A stretch of 11,866 bases of DNA from CAZFBR01 sp035353495 [NCBI: uncultured bacterium]. GTDB taxonomy: Bacteria > DAOPZR01. Shown here piece by piece: positions 1 to 8,475 of the stretch (position 1 is its first letter; each line of letters starts with the position of its first letter). The notes below the pieces were generated by a model, which saw only the letters and a program-made list of their open reading frames with translations, was not told where the DNA came from and ran no database searches. Position numbers and translations under genes: made by a program. Location: NCBI GenBank assembly GCA_964517215.1, contig CAZFBR010000105.1, positions 1 to 11,866 of the forward strand. The letters run 5' to 3'.

Positions 1-3000
1 ACCTGGCTGACGGGCACAACGGCGACCATCGCGGGCCTGGCGGACACCAATTACGTCTGGCGCGTGACCGCGTACGACAGTGTCGGGCTGACCCGGACGG
101 ATACCCGCACCTTCACCGTCGACCACGATTCCCCGGTGATCAGCATTGTTGGGCCGCCGGCCAACGGCCGCACGTCGGACAGCAGCGCGCTGGTCAGCGC
201 GACGTACGCCGACTCGCTCGCCGGTATTGATTCCGCGACTGCGCGCATGACCATCGATACGGGCGCTGCGGGCGGCGCGCGCGACGTGACCGACGCCTGC
301 ACGGTGACGGCGACGGGCATCGGCTATCAGCACGGCCTGAGCGACAGCAATATCTTCGGCTGTACGGTGACGGTCAGCGTGCGCGACGGCGCGGGCAATA
401 TCAGCACGATCACCTGGTCGTTTACGGTGGCGCAGACCCAGCCGGACACCCCGGGTTTCACCTTCCCGGCCGCCTGGCACGACACCAACGCGCAGGCCAT
501 TACGGTGAGCGGGACCACCGCGGAGGCGGGCGACAGCGTCTACCTGTACGTCGACGACGTGCTGGTGACCCCGGTGCAGTATCTCAATACCCTGACGGTG
601 TGGACGTACAACAACATGGCCATCAACACCTTCACCGGGACGCATACCCTGACGGTGGTGGCGCGCAACCAGGTGGGAGAATCCGACACGCATGGCCTGC
701 TGTTCCGCATCGTCAATTTCGATCCGGATACGCCGACGCTGGCGATTGCCATGCCGGCCACCCCGTACGACACGTCGTGCAGCCCGGTCTATATTGCCGG
801 GACGGTGCGCGACAACAGCGACACGCCGGTAGTGGTCTACTGCGGCAACGGCAGCGAAACCGTGACCTTCCCGGTGAACGCAGTGACCGGGGCATGGTCG
901 GGCACGTTCAACCTGACCGGGCCGGATATTATGACCTACCGGGTCTGGGCGTCGGACAGCGCGACCAACTGCACCACAGCGGTGCGCACGGTCTGCTTCG
1001 ATACGCGTCCGCCGCTGGTGACGATCGATATGCCGGCGGTGATCGACACCAACAGCCTGACCATCTATCTGCGCGGGACGGCGTATGACTCGCGCACGAC
1101 GCTGGCCGTGGTTCGCTACGTCACGGATACGGGCGCCAGCGGCGTGCTGCCGGTGGCGGGCGGCAACTGGGGCGGTGCGGTGGCGCTGGGCGCGACCCTG
1201 TCGGGGACGGTGACGATCAGCGTCGCCGCCTGCGACAGCGCCGGCAACTGGGATACCGCGACCGTCAGGGTTTACTACGACAAGGACACGCCGGTGCTGG
1301 CAATAACCACGCCGCCGAATGCAGCGGATACCAATGCCGCGGCGGCGCTGGTGACGGGTACGGCAGTTGACACGCGGGTCGTCCTGACGCAGGTGACCTT
1401 CACCACGTCGCAGGGCCAGGCGGGGACCATCCCGGTGGTGGCCGGCGTCTGGTCTGGCACGGTCCCGCTGCCGTTGGCGGGGACGGTGACCTGCACCTTC
1501 AGCAGCACAGACAGCGCGGGGAATGTCGGACGCATCGTCTGGCTGCTCAACCGCGATACCGGCGCACCGACGCTGACGATCCTGGCGCCGCTGGCCGGTA
1601 CGGAGACGAAGGCGGCCAGTGTGCAGCTGCGCGGCATGGTCGGCGACAACAGCGACACGCCGGCGACCGTGCAGTTCACCTGCGGCGCTGGCCTGGACAG
1701 CGGCTCGCTGACGGTGAATGCGGCGGACAGCTCATGGAGCACGCTGCTGACCCTGTACCGGAGCGGCACCACCACGGTCACGGTCACCACCACGGACAGC
1801 GCGGGAAATACCGGAACGGCGATCCGGACCATCTACTACGACACCACGGCTCCGACGGTGATGCTGAGCGCGCCGGCTGCGGATTATGACACCAACAGCA
1901 GTTCGGTCTGGCTGCAGGGGACGGTGACGGACTTCTGGCGGCTGCCGACGACGGTGACCTGCACGACGGTGACGGGCGGCACAGCCACCCTCGCCGTGAA
2001 CGGTGCGGGGCAGTTCAGCGGGCTGGTACCGACGGGGATGACGACGAGCGGCACGGTCACCCTGACGGTGCGCACGACGGACAGCGCGGGCTGGGACAGC
2101 TACGCGACGGTGACCATCAACTTCGACACCGCCGCCCCGGTGGTGACGCTGACCTTCCCGGACACCGGGTACGATACGAACGCGAACGTGGTCTGGCTGC
2201 GCGGCACAGTCAGCGACACCTTCGATACCCCGTGCCGGCTGTTCTACAACGTCAACAACACCCTGACCGGCTGGCTGACGGTGACGCCGCTGGTGTGGAC
2301 GTTTGACACCTACGTGGTGCTGCCGGCGCTGGGCACCAACCTGATCAGCATTGGCGGGACGGACAGCGCGACGAATACCGGCACGCGCGCGGTGGCGGTC
2401 AACCGCGATGCGACCGCGCCGACGGTGACGATCATTCAGCCGGGTGTCGATTACGACACGCAGTACGCGTATGTCAATGTGCGCGGCACGGTCACCGACA
2501 ACGCCGACACCCCGGTCTATGTGCTGGTGCGTTCCGGCAACAACCCGGCGGTCATGCTGAACGTGGTGGCCGGCGTGTGGAGCGGCACGGTCCCGGTGGC
2601 GGCGGACGGCGAAACGCAGACCCTGGCCGTTAGTGCGGCGGACAGCGCGAGCAATACCGGCACGGCGGCGGTGGTGGTCAATTATGACACGACCGCGCCG
2701 GTGCTGAATATCGTGCGGCCGCTGGACGGCTACGACACCATGACCCCGTACGTCATGGTCAGCGGCACGGCGGCGGACAGCATCGCGCGGATTGATACGG
2801 TGTATGTGCGCACCAGCACCGGCTGGTCCGGCCTGGCAACGGTTACGGCCGGCGCGTGGACCTGCTCAACGCCGCTGACGGCGGCGAGCACGATCATCAC
2901 CGTTTCCTGTACGGACGCGGCGAAGAACAGCACGCTCGACACGGTGCAGGTCGACTACGATACGGCGCCGCCGCTGGTGAAGATCCTCGCTCCGGCCAAC

Positions 3001-5634
3001 AATACCGGCACCACGGCCTACAGCGTGATGGTGCGCGGGACGGCGGCGGACAGCGTAACGGCGGTGACCCACGCGCTGGTGCTGGTCAACAATGCCGCGT
3101 TGGCACTGACGGCGATGAGCGGCAACACCTTCGCGGTGACCGTGGCCCTGCCGCCGGGCGCCGACAGCATCTGCGTGGCCTGCAGCGACGCCTTCGGCGC
3201 CTACGGATATGATACGATTTCCGTGATTGTCGATACGGGCGTGCCGCTCGTGCGGATCACCAACTTCGCCAGCGGCGCGGATACCAGCGTCAACGCCGGC
3301 GTCCCGGTGGCCGGGTATGCCGCGGACAGCTTCAGCGCGGTGGCGGCGGTGGCGGTGAGCGTGAACAACACCGGGACGACGGTGGTGAATGTGGCGGGCG
3401 GCCGCTGGTATACGACGGTGGCTCTGCTCACCGGCGCCAATATCGTCACCGCGACCTGCAGCGATGCGCTGGGCAACGACACGCGGGTGACCGCAACGCT
3501 CTATTACGACACCGGCGCACCGGTGATCACCGGGGTGGCGCTGGGCGTGAGCGTTGACAGTGTGATCGCCCATGCGACGACGCTCGATACGGCGGCGGAT
3601 GCGATCTACTACAACCCGGTGAGCGCGGTAACCTGCACCTTTACGGTGAGTTTCACCGAGCCGTCCCCGCTGTCGGTCAGCTGCAGCAGCGCCACGATCA
3701 GCGGCCTGACGGTCGATACCCAGGCGGCGGGCGGCTGGGTGGTCACCTGCACCGCGCCGGCCGGACTGGCGGCGAACGACACCATCACCATCACGGTGAC
3801 GGATATCACCGGCAAGACCGATACAGCAGTGTATGTGCTGGTGGTCGATCAGTACTGCCCGGCGGTGACCCTGCTGACCCCGGCGAAGGATACCAGTTCG
3901 GTGCTGCCGTACTTCAGCTGGACCGCGGTGACCGACACCGGCGCGGGCTTCGCCTATTACCGGTTCGAACTGGACACCGACGGCGTGTGGGCGACCTCGT
4001 TCCGCAGCGAGACCATGACCGCGACCAGCTGCACGCCGCAGATCAATCTGACCCCGGGCACCTGGGTGTGGCATGTCAAGGCCATCGACCGGGCGGGGAA
4101 CGTCAGCGCTTTCACCGACTCGGCCTTCCGGGTGACGGCGTCGGACTTCACCCCGGCGCTTGACCTGACCCCGTACCTCGAGGCGCAGGGCGGCGGGCTG
4201 TACCGCGCGCGGGTGTTCTGGGCGGCGAGCCCGGACACGCGGGTGACCCGCTACCATCTCTACTATGAGCTGGATGCCGACGGCAGCGATACGCTGAACC
4301 ATGCCGACACTACCGTGTTCAGCGTCTACGTCAATGCGCCGGATACCAGCTGGCTGACGCCGTTTGTCCTGACGTCCGACACGCGGTATGTCTTCGCCCT
4401 GCGCGTCGGCGACACCTATTCGGAAGAGAAGAACTGCGATGTGCAGGCGAGCATCTATGTGCCGAAGACGACCGTGACCGACACCGGCACGGCGTATATC
4501 CAGACCCCGGGCAGCGGCCAGTCGATCCTCGGCAGCGATGTGACCGTGGCGGCGGAACTGGTGGGCATCGACCCGGCGACGGTGGCGTATGTGACCTTCC
4601 AGTACCGGCGGGTGGGGGACACGGTATGGCACGACATTATCAGCTCGTCGGATATGCCGAACCCCGATCGCACGGCCCCGTTCTACATCCACTGGAACGT
4701 CGATGGCCTGCTGCAGACGGGCGCCTACTCGCTGCGCACCATGGTGACCTATCTGACCGGCGGCACGGTCGAACAGCCGATTTACAAGACGGTGACGTTC
4801 GGCGATACGGTCAACCCGGAGATTCGCGAGTCGGATTCCAATGCAGCGCATGTCAAAGAACAGCTGGTGTATGCGACCACGCTGACCACGATTTACTTCG
4901 GTGATGAGGAAAAGGATTTCCTGACGCGGCTGATGGTGCCGGCGGGCGCGATTGACGATTCGCAAACGTACCTGCGCGTCGAGCATTTCACTGATCCCGC
5001 GCGCTATGGCGATTCAGTGCCGTTGAACACGTTCGGCACGGTCGGTGAATTCCGCAGCTTCAGCCTGGCGAACGGCGACACGCAGTTCCCGGCCGGCCGC
5101 GAGATCCAGCTGTGGTTCCCGTACCGTGACGCCAACAACGACGGCGTGGTGGACGACACCCTGCTGTTCGAGCGCGAGCTCAAGCTCTACTGGTACAACG
5201 ACCGTACGCGGGCGTGGGAACTGGTGCCGAACCAGACGCTGGATATGGACAACAACATCATCCACGCGCATCTGACCCACTTCAGCACCTATGCGCTGTT
5301 CGGGCCGGCGGCGGCGCCGAACCTCGACCAGGTGACGGTCTACCCGAACCCGTTCCGTCCGAACGACAATAATGCGGACAACGGGGTCGCGTATCAGCCG
5401 GGCAACCTGAACTCGGGCATCATTTTCGGCAATGTCAGCGCCAATGTGACGATCGAGATCTATGACATCAGCGGCCGGCGCGTGGCGAAGATGGAAGCGT
5501 ACAACCAGACGCGCAATGTCCAGTGGGACGTGTGCGACGAGGACGGCCGCGCGGTGGCCAGCGGCGTGTACATTTACGTCATTACTGACCGGAACGGCAA
5601 CCGCCGGGTCGGCAAGGTGGCGGTCATACGGTGA
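1..5634 (+). CDS. Giant secreted Ig/FnIII-repeat surface protein with C-terminal FlgD-Ig/type IX-like sorting domain (5' partial)
   Basis: The frame is open from base 1, so the N-terminus and any signal peptide lie outside the window; 1877 residues are visible. Order (residues of the visible part): the end of a fibronectin-III-like domain (1-35, with the Y.W.V.A.D pattern), two divergent Ig-like domains (to about 239), ten regular Ig-like units of 91-96 residues (240-1168), a divergent domain (1169-1281), two FnIII-like domains (about 1282-1490), another Ig-like domain (to about 1603), a ZU5-like domain typical of proteins of this build (about 1604-1770, VPAGAI ... HFSTYALF), and a C-terminal domain (1771-1877) with VYPNPF, IYDISGR and GVYIYVI. 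That last domain matches the FlgD-Ig / type IX sorting-type family. An Asp-rich loop (DANNDGVVDD, near 1710) resembles a thrombospondin-3 or dockerin calcium loop but lacks the last acidic ligand. Likely role: cell-surface adhesin or structural protein; no enzymatic domain is seen. The role is inferred from architecture; the substrate or partner is unknown. Confidence 0.9.
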   Translation, partial: TWLTGTTATIAGLADTNYVWRVTAYDSVGLTRTDTRTFTVDHDSPVISIVGPPANGRTSDSSALVSATYADSLAGIDSATARMTIDTGAAGGARDVTDACTVTATGIGYQHGLSDSNIFGCTVTVSVRDGAGNISTITWSFTVAQTQPDTPGFTFPAAWHDTNAQAITVSGTTAEAGDSVYLYVDDVLVTPVQYLNTLTVWTYNNMAINTFTGTHTLTVVARNQVGESDTHGLLFRIVNFDPDTPTLAIAMPATPYDTSCSPVYIAGTVRDNSDTPVVVYCGNGSETVTFPVNAVTGAWSGTFNLTGPDIMTYRVWASDSATNCTTAVRTVCFDTRPPLVTIDMPAVIDTNSLTIYLRGTAYDSRTTLAVVRYVTDTGASGVLPVAGGNWGGAVALGATLSGTVTISVAACDSAGNWDTATVRVYYDKDTPVLAITTPPNAADTNAAAALVTGTAVDTRVVLTQVTFTTSQGQAGTIPVVAGVWSGTVPLPLAGTVTCTFSSTDSAGNVGRIVWLLNRDTGAPTLTILAPLAGTETKAASVQLRGMVGDNSDTPATVQFTCGAGLDSGSLTVNAADSSWSTLLTLYRSGTTTVTVTTTDSAGNTGTAIRTIYYDTTAPTVMLSAPAADYDTNSSSVWLQGTVTDFWRLPTTVTCTTVTGGTATLAVNGAGQFSGLVPTGMTTSGTVTLTVRTTDSAGWDSYATVTINFDTAAPVVTLTFPDTGYDTNANVVWLRGTVSDTFDTPCRLFYNVNNTLTGWLTVTPLVWTFDTYVVLPALGTNLISIGGTDSATNTGTRAVAVNRDATAPTVTIIQPGVDYDTQYAYVNVRGTVTDNADTPVYVLVRSGNNPAVMLNVVAGVWSGTVPVAADGETQTLAVSAADSASNTGTAAVVVNYDTTAPVLNIVRPLDGYDTMTPYVMVSGTAADSIARIDTVYVRTSTGWSGLATVTAGAWTCSTPLTAASTIITVSCTDAAKNSTLDTVQVDYDTAPPLVKILAPANNTGTTAYSVMVRGTAADSVTAVTHALVLVNNAALALTAMSGNTFAVTVALPPGADSICVACSDAFGAYGYDTISVIVDTGVPLVRITNFASGADTSVNAGVPVAGYAADSFSAVAAVAVSVNNTGTTVVNVAGGRWYTTVALLTGANIVTATCSDALGNDTRVTATLYYDTGAPVITGVALGVSVDSVIAHATTLDTAADAIYYNPVSAVTCTFTVSFTEPSPLSVSCSSATISGLTVDTQAAGGWVVTCTAPAGLAANDTITITVTDITGKTDTAVYVLVVDQYCPAVTLLTPAKDTSSVLPYFSWTAVTDTGAGFAYYRFELDTDGVWATSFRSETMTATSCTPQINLTPGTWVWHVKAIDRAGNVSAFTDSAFRVTASDFTPALDLTPYLEAQGGGLYRARVFWAASPDTRVTRYHLYYELDADGSDTLNHADTTVFSVYVNAPDTSWLTPFVLTSDTRYVFALRVGDTYSEEKNCDVQASIYVPKTTVTDTGTAYIQTPGSGQSILGSDVTVAAELVGIDPATVAYVTFQYRRVGDTVWHDIISSSDMPNPDRTAPFYIHWNVDGLLQTGAYSLRTMVTYLTGGTVEQPIYKTVTFGDTVNPEIRESDSNAAHVKEQLVYATTLTTIYFGDEEKDFLTRLMVPAGAIDDSQTYLRVEHFTDPARYGDSVPLNTFGTVGEFRSFSLANGDTQFPAGREIQLWFPYRDANNDGVVDDTLLFERELKLYWYNDRTRAWELVPNQTLDMDNNIIHAHLTHFSTYALFGPAAAPNLDQVTVYPNPFRPNDNNADNGVAYQPGNLNSGIIFGNVSANVTIEIYDISGRRVAKMEAYNQTRNVQWDVCDEDGRAVASGVYIYVITDRNGNRRVGKVAVIR
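718..3504 (+). repeat. Ten tandem Ig-like coding repeats (91-96 codons each)
   Basis: Units start at 718, 997, 1276, 1549, 1837, 2122, 2401, 2683, 2956 and 3229. Each opens with a motif like YDTTAPTV, has a second Asp-Thr motif (YDTN and variants) about 15 residues later, then V.LRGTV.D, and closes with a D(S/A)A.N-type turn before the next unit. The pattern fits bacterial Ig-like domains of the Glucodextranase-B / Big type. The DNA copies have diverged, so this is an old protein-level array and not a recent exact duplication. Confidence 0.85.
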
Positions 5635-5639
5635 GCATA

Positions 5640-6059
5640 ATGCGGACGCGAACGAAGGTGATCGGCGGACTGGCCGCGCTGCTGGTGGCGGTACCGCTGG
5701 CGGCGTACGCCGCGTACACGGTGCTGGGCGGGGTGGCGCTGGCCAATCTGGACAGCATGACGGTCTATCCCAATCCGTTTTGCCCGAATGACGACCGGGC
5801 GGACAACGGCGTGCCGTATCAGGCGGGTAACGCGAACTCGGGCCTGATTTTCGGCAACTTGAGCGCCAATGTGACGATTGAGGTCTACGATAACAGCGGG
5901 CGGCTGGCGGCGAAACTGGAACCGCACAATGCCAGCCGCAACGTGCAGTGGGACACGCGCGACGATGACGGTGATGAGCTGCCCGGCGGCGTGTACAGCT
6001 ATATGATTACGGATGCGAACGGACGGCAACGGACCGGCTGTTTCGCCATCGTACGTTAG
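5640..6059 (+). CDS. Small secreted protein: stand-alone FlgD-Ig / type IX-like C-terminal domain
   Basis: This 139-residue protein has a signal peptide (basic MRTRTK, a hydrophobic stretch, likely cut after AAYA) followed directly by one domain of about 105 residues. That domain aligns without gaps to the last domain of the giant upstream protein: 67 of about 105 positions are identical when I count by hand, including VYPNPF, SANVTIE, RNVQWD and GVY.Y.ITD. The ATG at 5640 is chosen because GGTGA (5630-5634) lies 5 nt upstream; an in-frame GTG at 5631 that overlaps the previous stop is the alternative and has AAGGTGG 10 nt upstream. Translation is probably coupled to the giant gene. A separate sorting-type domain with nothing attached is unusual. 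It could be a decoy, a chaperone or plug, a structural subunit, or the remnant of a shortened paralogue. The domain call is firm; the function is unknown. Confidence 0.85.
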   Translation: MRTRTKVIGGLAALLVAVPLAAYAAYTVLGGVALANLDSMTVYPNPFCPNDDRADNGVPYQAGNANSGLIFGNLSANVTIEVYDNSGRLAAKLEPHNASRNVQWDTRDDDGDELPGGVYSYMITDANGRQRTGCFAIVR

Positions 6060-6067
6060 GGGACGAC

Positions 6068-8185
6068 ATGTATTACGCACGGATATTCCTGGTGGCGCTG
6101 CTTGGCGGCGTCCTGCTCGCCGGCCCGGCGCTGGCGACGCGCACGACCTCGGCCGCTTTCCTCAAGATCGGGGTGGGCGCGCGCGCGGCGGGCATGGGCG
6201 AGGCGTATGTGGCGCAGGCGCAGGACGCGAGCGGCCTGTACTGGAACCCCGCGGGACTGGCGCGGCTTGACCGCAAGCAGTTCATTTTTATGCATAACGA
6301 CTGGTTTGAAAATATCAATTATGAATATCTCGGCTATGTGCATCCGCTGGCCGGTACGGCGCTGTTCGGGCGCACCTGGGACGGCGCACTGGGCGGGTCG
6401 CTGACGTACGTCGACAAGGGCGACCTGCAGCGGACCACATACAGCAATCCATTCGGGGCCGGGTTGGGCAGTTTCGAGGCGCAGGATTTTGCCGGCGCCG
6501 TTTCCTATGCCGAATCCTATAACGATCAGCTTGACCTCGGCGGCACGCTCAAGCTGGTCTACCAGGAGATTGATGATGTGACCGCCACCAGCGTGGCGGT
6601 CGATTTCGGCGCGCAGTATCGCGGTGCCTACCCGGGCCTGACCTTGGGCGCGGCGCTGACCAACCTCGGCACCAAGGCGAAATTCGAGCGGGAAGATGAG
6701 GACCTGCCGCTGGCGTTTCGCTTTGGCGCGGCGTATGAGGTGCCGCAGTTCCCGCTGACCGTGGCGACGGACGGCGTCTGGCTGTATGACGATGAAGTGT
6801 CGTGGCGGGTCGGGGTGGAATACGACCTGAACCAGTATCTGGCCCTGCGCGCGGGCTACAATTCGGCGAACGACGCTGACGACGGGTTTGGCGGCGGGTT
6901 CGGCATTACCATTGACGATCTCGAAATCAACTATGCGTATGTTCCGTACGGCGATCTGGGCAATACCCACCGCATCGACAGTGTGTTCCGCTTCGGCGAG
7001 ATTGTGCCGCGCCCCGAGCCGCAGGCGCCGCCGGTGACGACCCGGCCGCAGCCGCCGGTCACCACGCGGCCGCAGCCGCCGGTGACGCAGCGGCCCGAGC
7101 CGCCGGTGACCACGACGCCGGCGAGTGCGGAGCAGCAGGTCCGGATCCTGATTGCGCAGGGCAACCAGACCCTCGCGGCGGGCGACGCCCGCGGTGCGGT
7201 GCAGGCGTACCTCGATGCGCTGAAGCTCGACCCGCGCAGTTATGCCGCGTATTACAATCTCGGAAATGCGTCGTTTGCCCTGCGGAATTATGCGGCGGCG
7301 CGCGATGCGTTTACCTATGCGCTGCAGCTGAAGCCGGGCATGCTGCCGGCGATGAGCAATCTCGGCGGGGCGCTGTACAAGCTGCAGGACTACGCGGGCG
7401 CGGCCAAACTGTGGGAGGCCGTGCTGCAGCGCGAACCGGGCAATACGCAGGCGCGGCACAATCTTGATGTGCTCTATCAGAAGCATCCCGAGGCGCGCGA
7501 AGCGGCCCGGGGCGCGGTCCCGTCAGTGCCGGACGCGCTGCTGGCCCCGCTGGCCCCGGCGGCTGCCGCGGCGCCGGCGGTTGTGCCGACGCCTGAACCG
7601 GCGGCGACACCGGCGGCAGCGCCGGCAATCAATGTGCCGCCGCCGACCGTGCGCGCAGTGGTTCCCCCGGTGGCAGTAACGCCGGTGCCGACACCGGTCC
7701 CGACGGCAGCCCCCGCGGCGCCGGCAGTTGCGCCGGCGGCTGAACCGACGGCGACAGCAGTGGCGGCGCAGCCGGCAGCGGCAGTCGCGCCGGTGGCAAC
7801 GGCCAATCCGGCGGCGGCGCAGCTGGTGACGCGCGGCAATGAACTGGCCAAGGCGGGGCAGTTCACCGAGGCGATCGTCGCGTATCAGCAGGCGCTGACC
7901 TACGACCCGCGCAGTTTCTCCGCGTATTTTAATCTGGGCAATGCCGCGTATGCACTGCATGACTTTGCGGCGGCGCGCACGGCGTATGAAACCGCGCTGC
8001 AGCTCAAGCCGGAAAACCTCGAGACGATGAACAATCTTGGCGGGGCGTTGTACAAGCTGAAGCAGTTCACCATGGCGGCGCGGTTGTGGGAAAAGGTTCT
8101 GCTTGCCGACCCGTCGAACGCGGCGGTGCGTGCCAACCTCGACAAGGTCTACGAGCGCCATCCGGAGTCCCGTCCGCAGCAGTAA
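6068..8185 (+). CDS. PorV/PorQ-family outer-membrane barrel fused to two TPR blocks
   Basis: This is a 705-residue protein. Signal peptide 1-23 (cut after ALA). Residues 33-66 carry the family hallmark: KIGVGARAAGMG, then DASGLYWNPAGL. A barrel of about 300 residues follows, with the alternating pattern of membrane strands. Residues 321-352 are a four-unit proline-rich linker (PPVTTRPQ type). TPR block 1 spans about 355-475 (NLGNA ... LQLKP ... NLGGALYKL). An Ala/Pro/Val-rich linker covers about 480-580, and a second TPR block about 580-700 is roughly half identical to the first. PorV-like proteins are outer-membrane barrels; in Bacteroidota, PorV shuttles type IX cargo carrying C-terminal domains like those of the two upstream genes. 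The TPRs would sit in the periplasm and bind proteins (inference). The start has AGGGGA (6058-6063) overlapping the preceding stop, 4 nt before the ATG. A terminator follows the stop by 18 nt. Family call is good; a direct role in secretion is inferred. Confidence 0.88.
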   Translation: MYYARIFLVALLGGVLLAGPALATRTTSAAFLKIGVGARAAGMGEAYVAQAQDASGLYWNPAGLARLDRKQFIFMHNDWFENINYEYLGYVHPLAGTALFGRTWDGALGGSLTYVDKGDLQRTTYSNPFGAGLGSFEAQDFAGAVSYAESYNDQLDLGGTLKLVYQEIDDVTATSVAVDFGAQYRGAYPGLTLGAALTNLGTKAKFEREDEDLPLAFRFGAAYEVPQFPLTVATDGVWLYDDEVSWRVGVEYDLNQYLALRAGYNSANDADDGFGGGFGITIDDLEINYAYVPYGDLGNTHRIDSVFRFGEIVPRPEPQAPPVTTRPQPPVTTRPQPPVTQRPEPPVTTTPASAEQQVRILIAQGNQTLAAGDARGAVQAYLDALKLDPRSYAAYYNLGNASFALRNYAAARDAFTYALQLKPGMLPAMSNLGGALYKLQDYAGAAKLWEAVLQREPGNTQARHNLDVLYQKHPEAREAARGAVPSVPDALLAPLAPAAAAAPAVVPTPEPAATPAAAPAINVPPPTVRAVVPPVAVTPVPTPVPTAAPAAPAVAPAAEPTATAVAAQPAAAVAPVATANPAAAQLVTRGNELAKAGQFTEAIVAYQQALTYDPRSFSAYFNLGNAAYALHDFAAARTAYETALQLKPENLETMNNLGGALYKLKQFTMAARLWEKVLLADPSNAAVRANLDKVYERHPESRPQQ
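7028..7123 (+). repeat. Four tandem 24-bp units encoding a proline-rich linker
   Basis: The units are 7028-7051, 7052-7075, 7076-7099 and 7100-7123. They encode PPVTTRPQ, PPVTTRPQ, PPVTQRPE and PPVTTTPA. They join the outer-membrane barrel to the first TPR block and probably form an extended periplasmic spacer. In-frame 24-bp units can gain or lose copies, so linker length may vary among strains. Confidence 0.9.
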
Positions 8186-8203
8186 GCAAGCGCCATCCGA
8201 TCA

Positions 8204-8236
8204 CCGCCGGCCGGCAGCACCGGCCGGCGGTTTTTT
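8204..8236 (+). terminator. Rho-independent terminator of the left operon
   Basis: A perfect 11-bp GC stem (8204-8214 with 8220-8230) encloses a 5-nt loop, CAGCA, and is followed by six T (8231-8236). It lies 18 nt after the stop codon of the PorV/PorQ-TPR gene. Confidence 0.95.
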
Positions 8237-8423
8237 CAGCAGGGGAACTCAGCAAGAGCCCATTCCGCCCCATGGACCCGTTGGCAAAATGATGGTGTTT
8301 CCTGCTGTTCTGCGCTGCGCGACGCCGCTGTTGCGGGCTGATGATCACACGGTGGATTGGCCGGAATATGACCGCATCCCCAAATGTGCATACGGGTCTG
8401 GATGGTTATCCGGCGCGGATGGA
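8237..8423. other. Intergenic spacer between two facing terminators; no gene seen
   Basis: About 190 bases lie between the plus- and minus-strand terminators. I find no start with a good ribosome binding site, no RNA gene fold and no repeat here. Open frames that cross it are continuations of other reading frames. Confidence 0.6.
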
Positions 8424-8461
8424 GAAGAAGAAAGCCGGCCGGGGAAAATCCCCGACCGGCT
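8424..8461 (-). terminator. Rho-independent terminator of cheY-cheX
   Basis: Read on the minus strand, AGCCGGTCGGGGA (8461-8449) pairs over 13 positions with 8445-8433 around a 3-nt loop. The one non-Watson-Crick position is a G-U pair only in the minus-strand RNA and a mismatch in the plus-strand RNA. The stem is followed on the minus strand by a pyrimidine tract (TTCTTCTTC). It starts 15 nt past the cheX stop codon. Confidence 0.85.
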
Positions 8462-8475
8462 GAACGTGGTTCCGG

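Noticed and set aside
718-3504. Regular repeats considered as a CRISPR or satellite array
   Set aside because: The period of about 280 bp is in frame, copies are diverged at DNA level and conserved as protein, so this is a protein domain array.
2866-4986. 706-codon open frame on the minus strand inside the giant gene
   Set aside because: Its product is dominated by Arg, His, Ala and Gly with no domain pattern, while the plus strand encodes clear Ig and FnIII domains. Long antisense frames are expected opposite GC-rich genes with few antisense stop triplets.
6056-7486. 476-codon open frame on the minus strand opposite the PorV/PorQ-TPR gene
   Set aside because: It has the same Arg/His/Gln-rich shadow composition, and the plus strand carries a clear signal peptide, family motif and TPRs.
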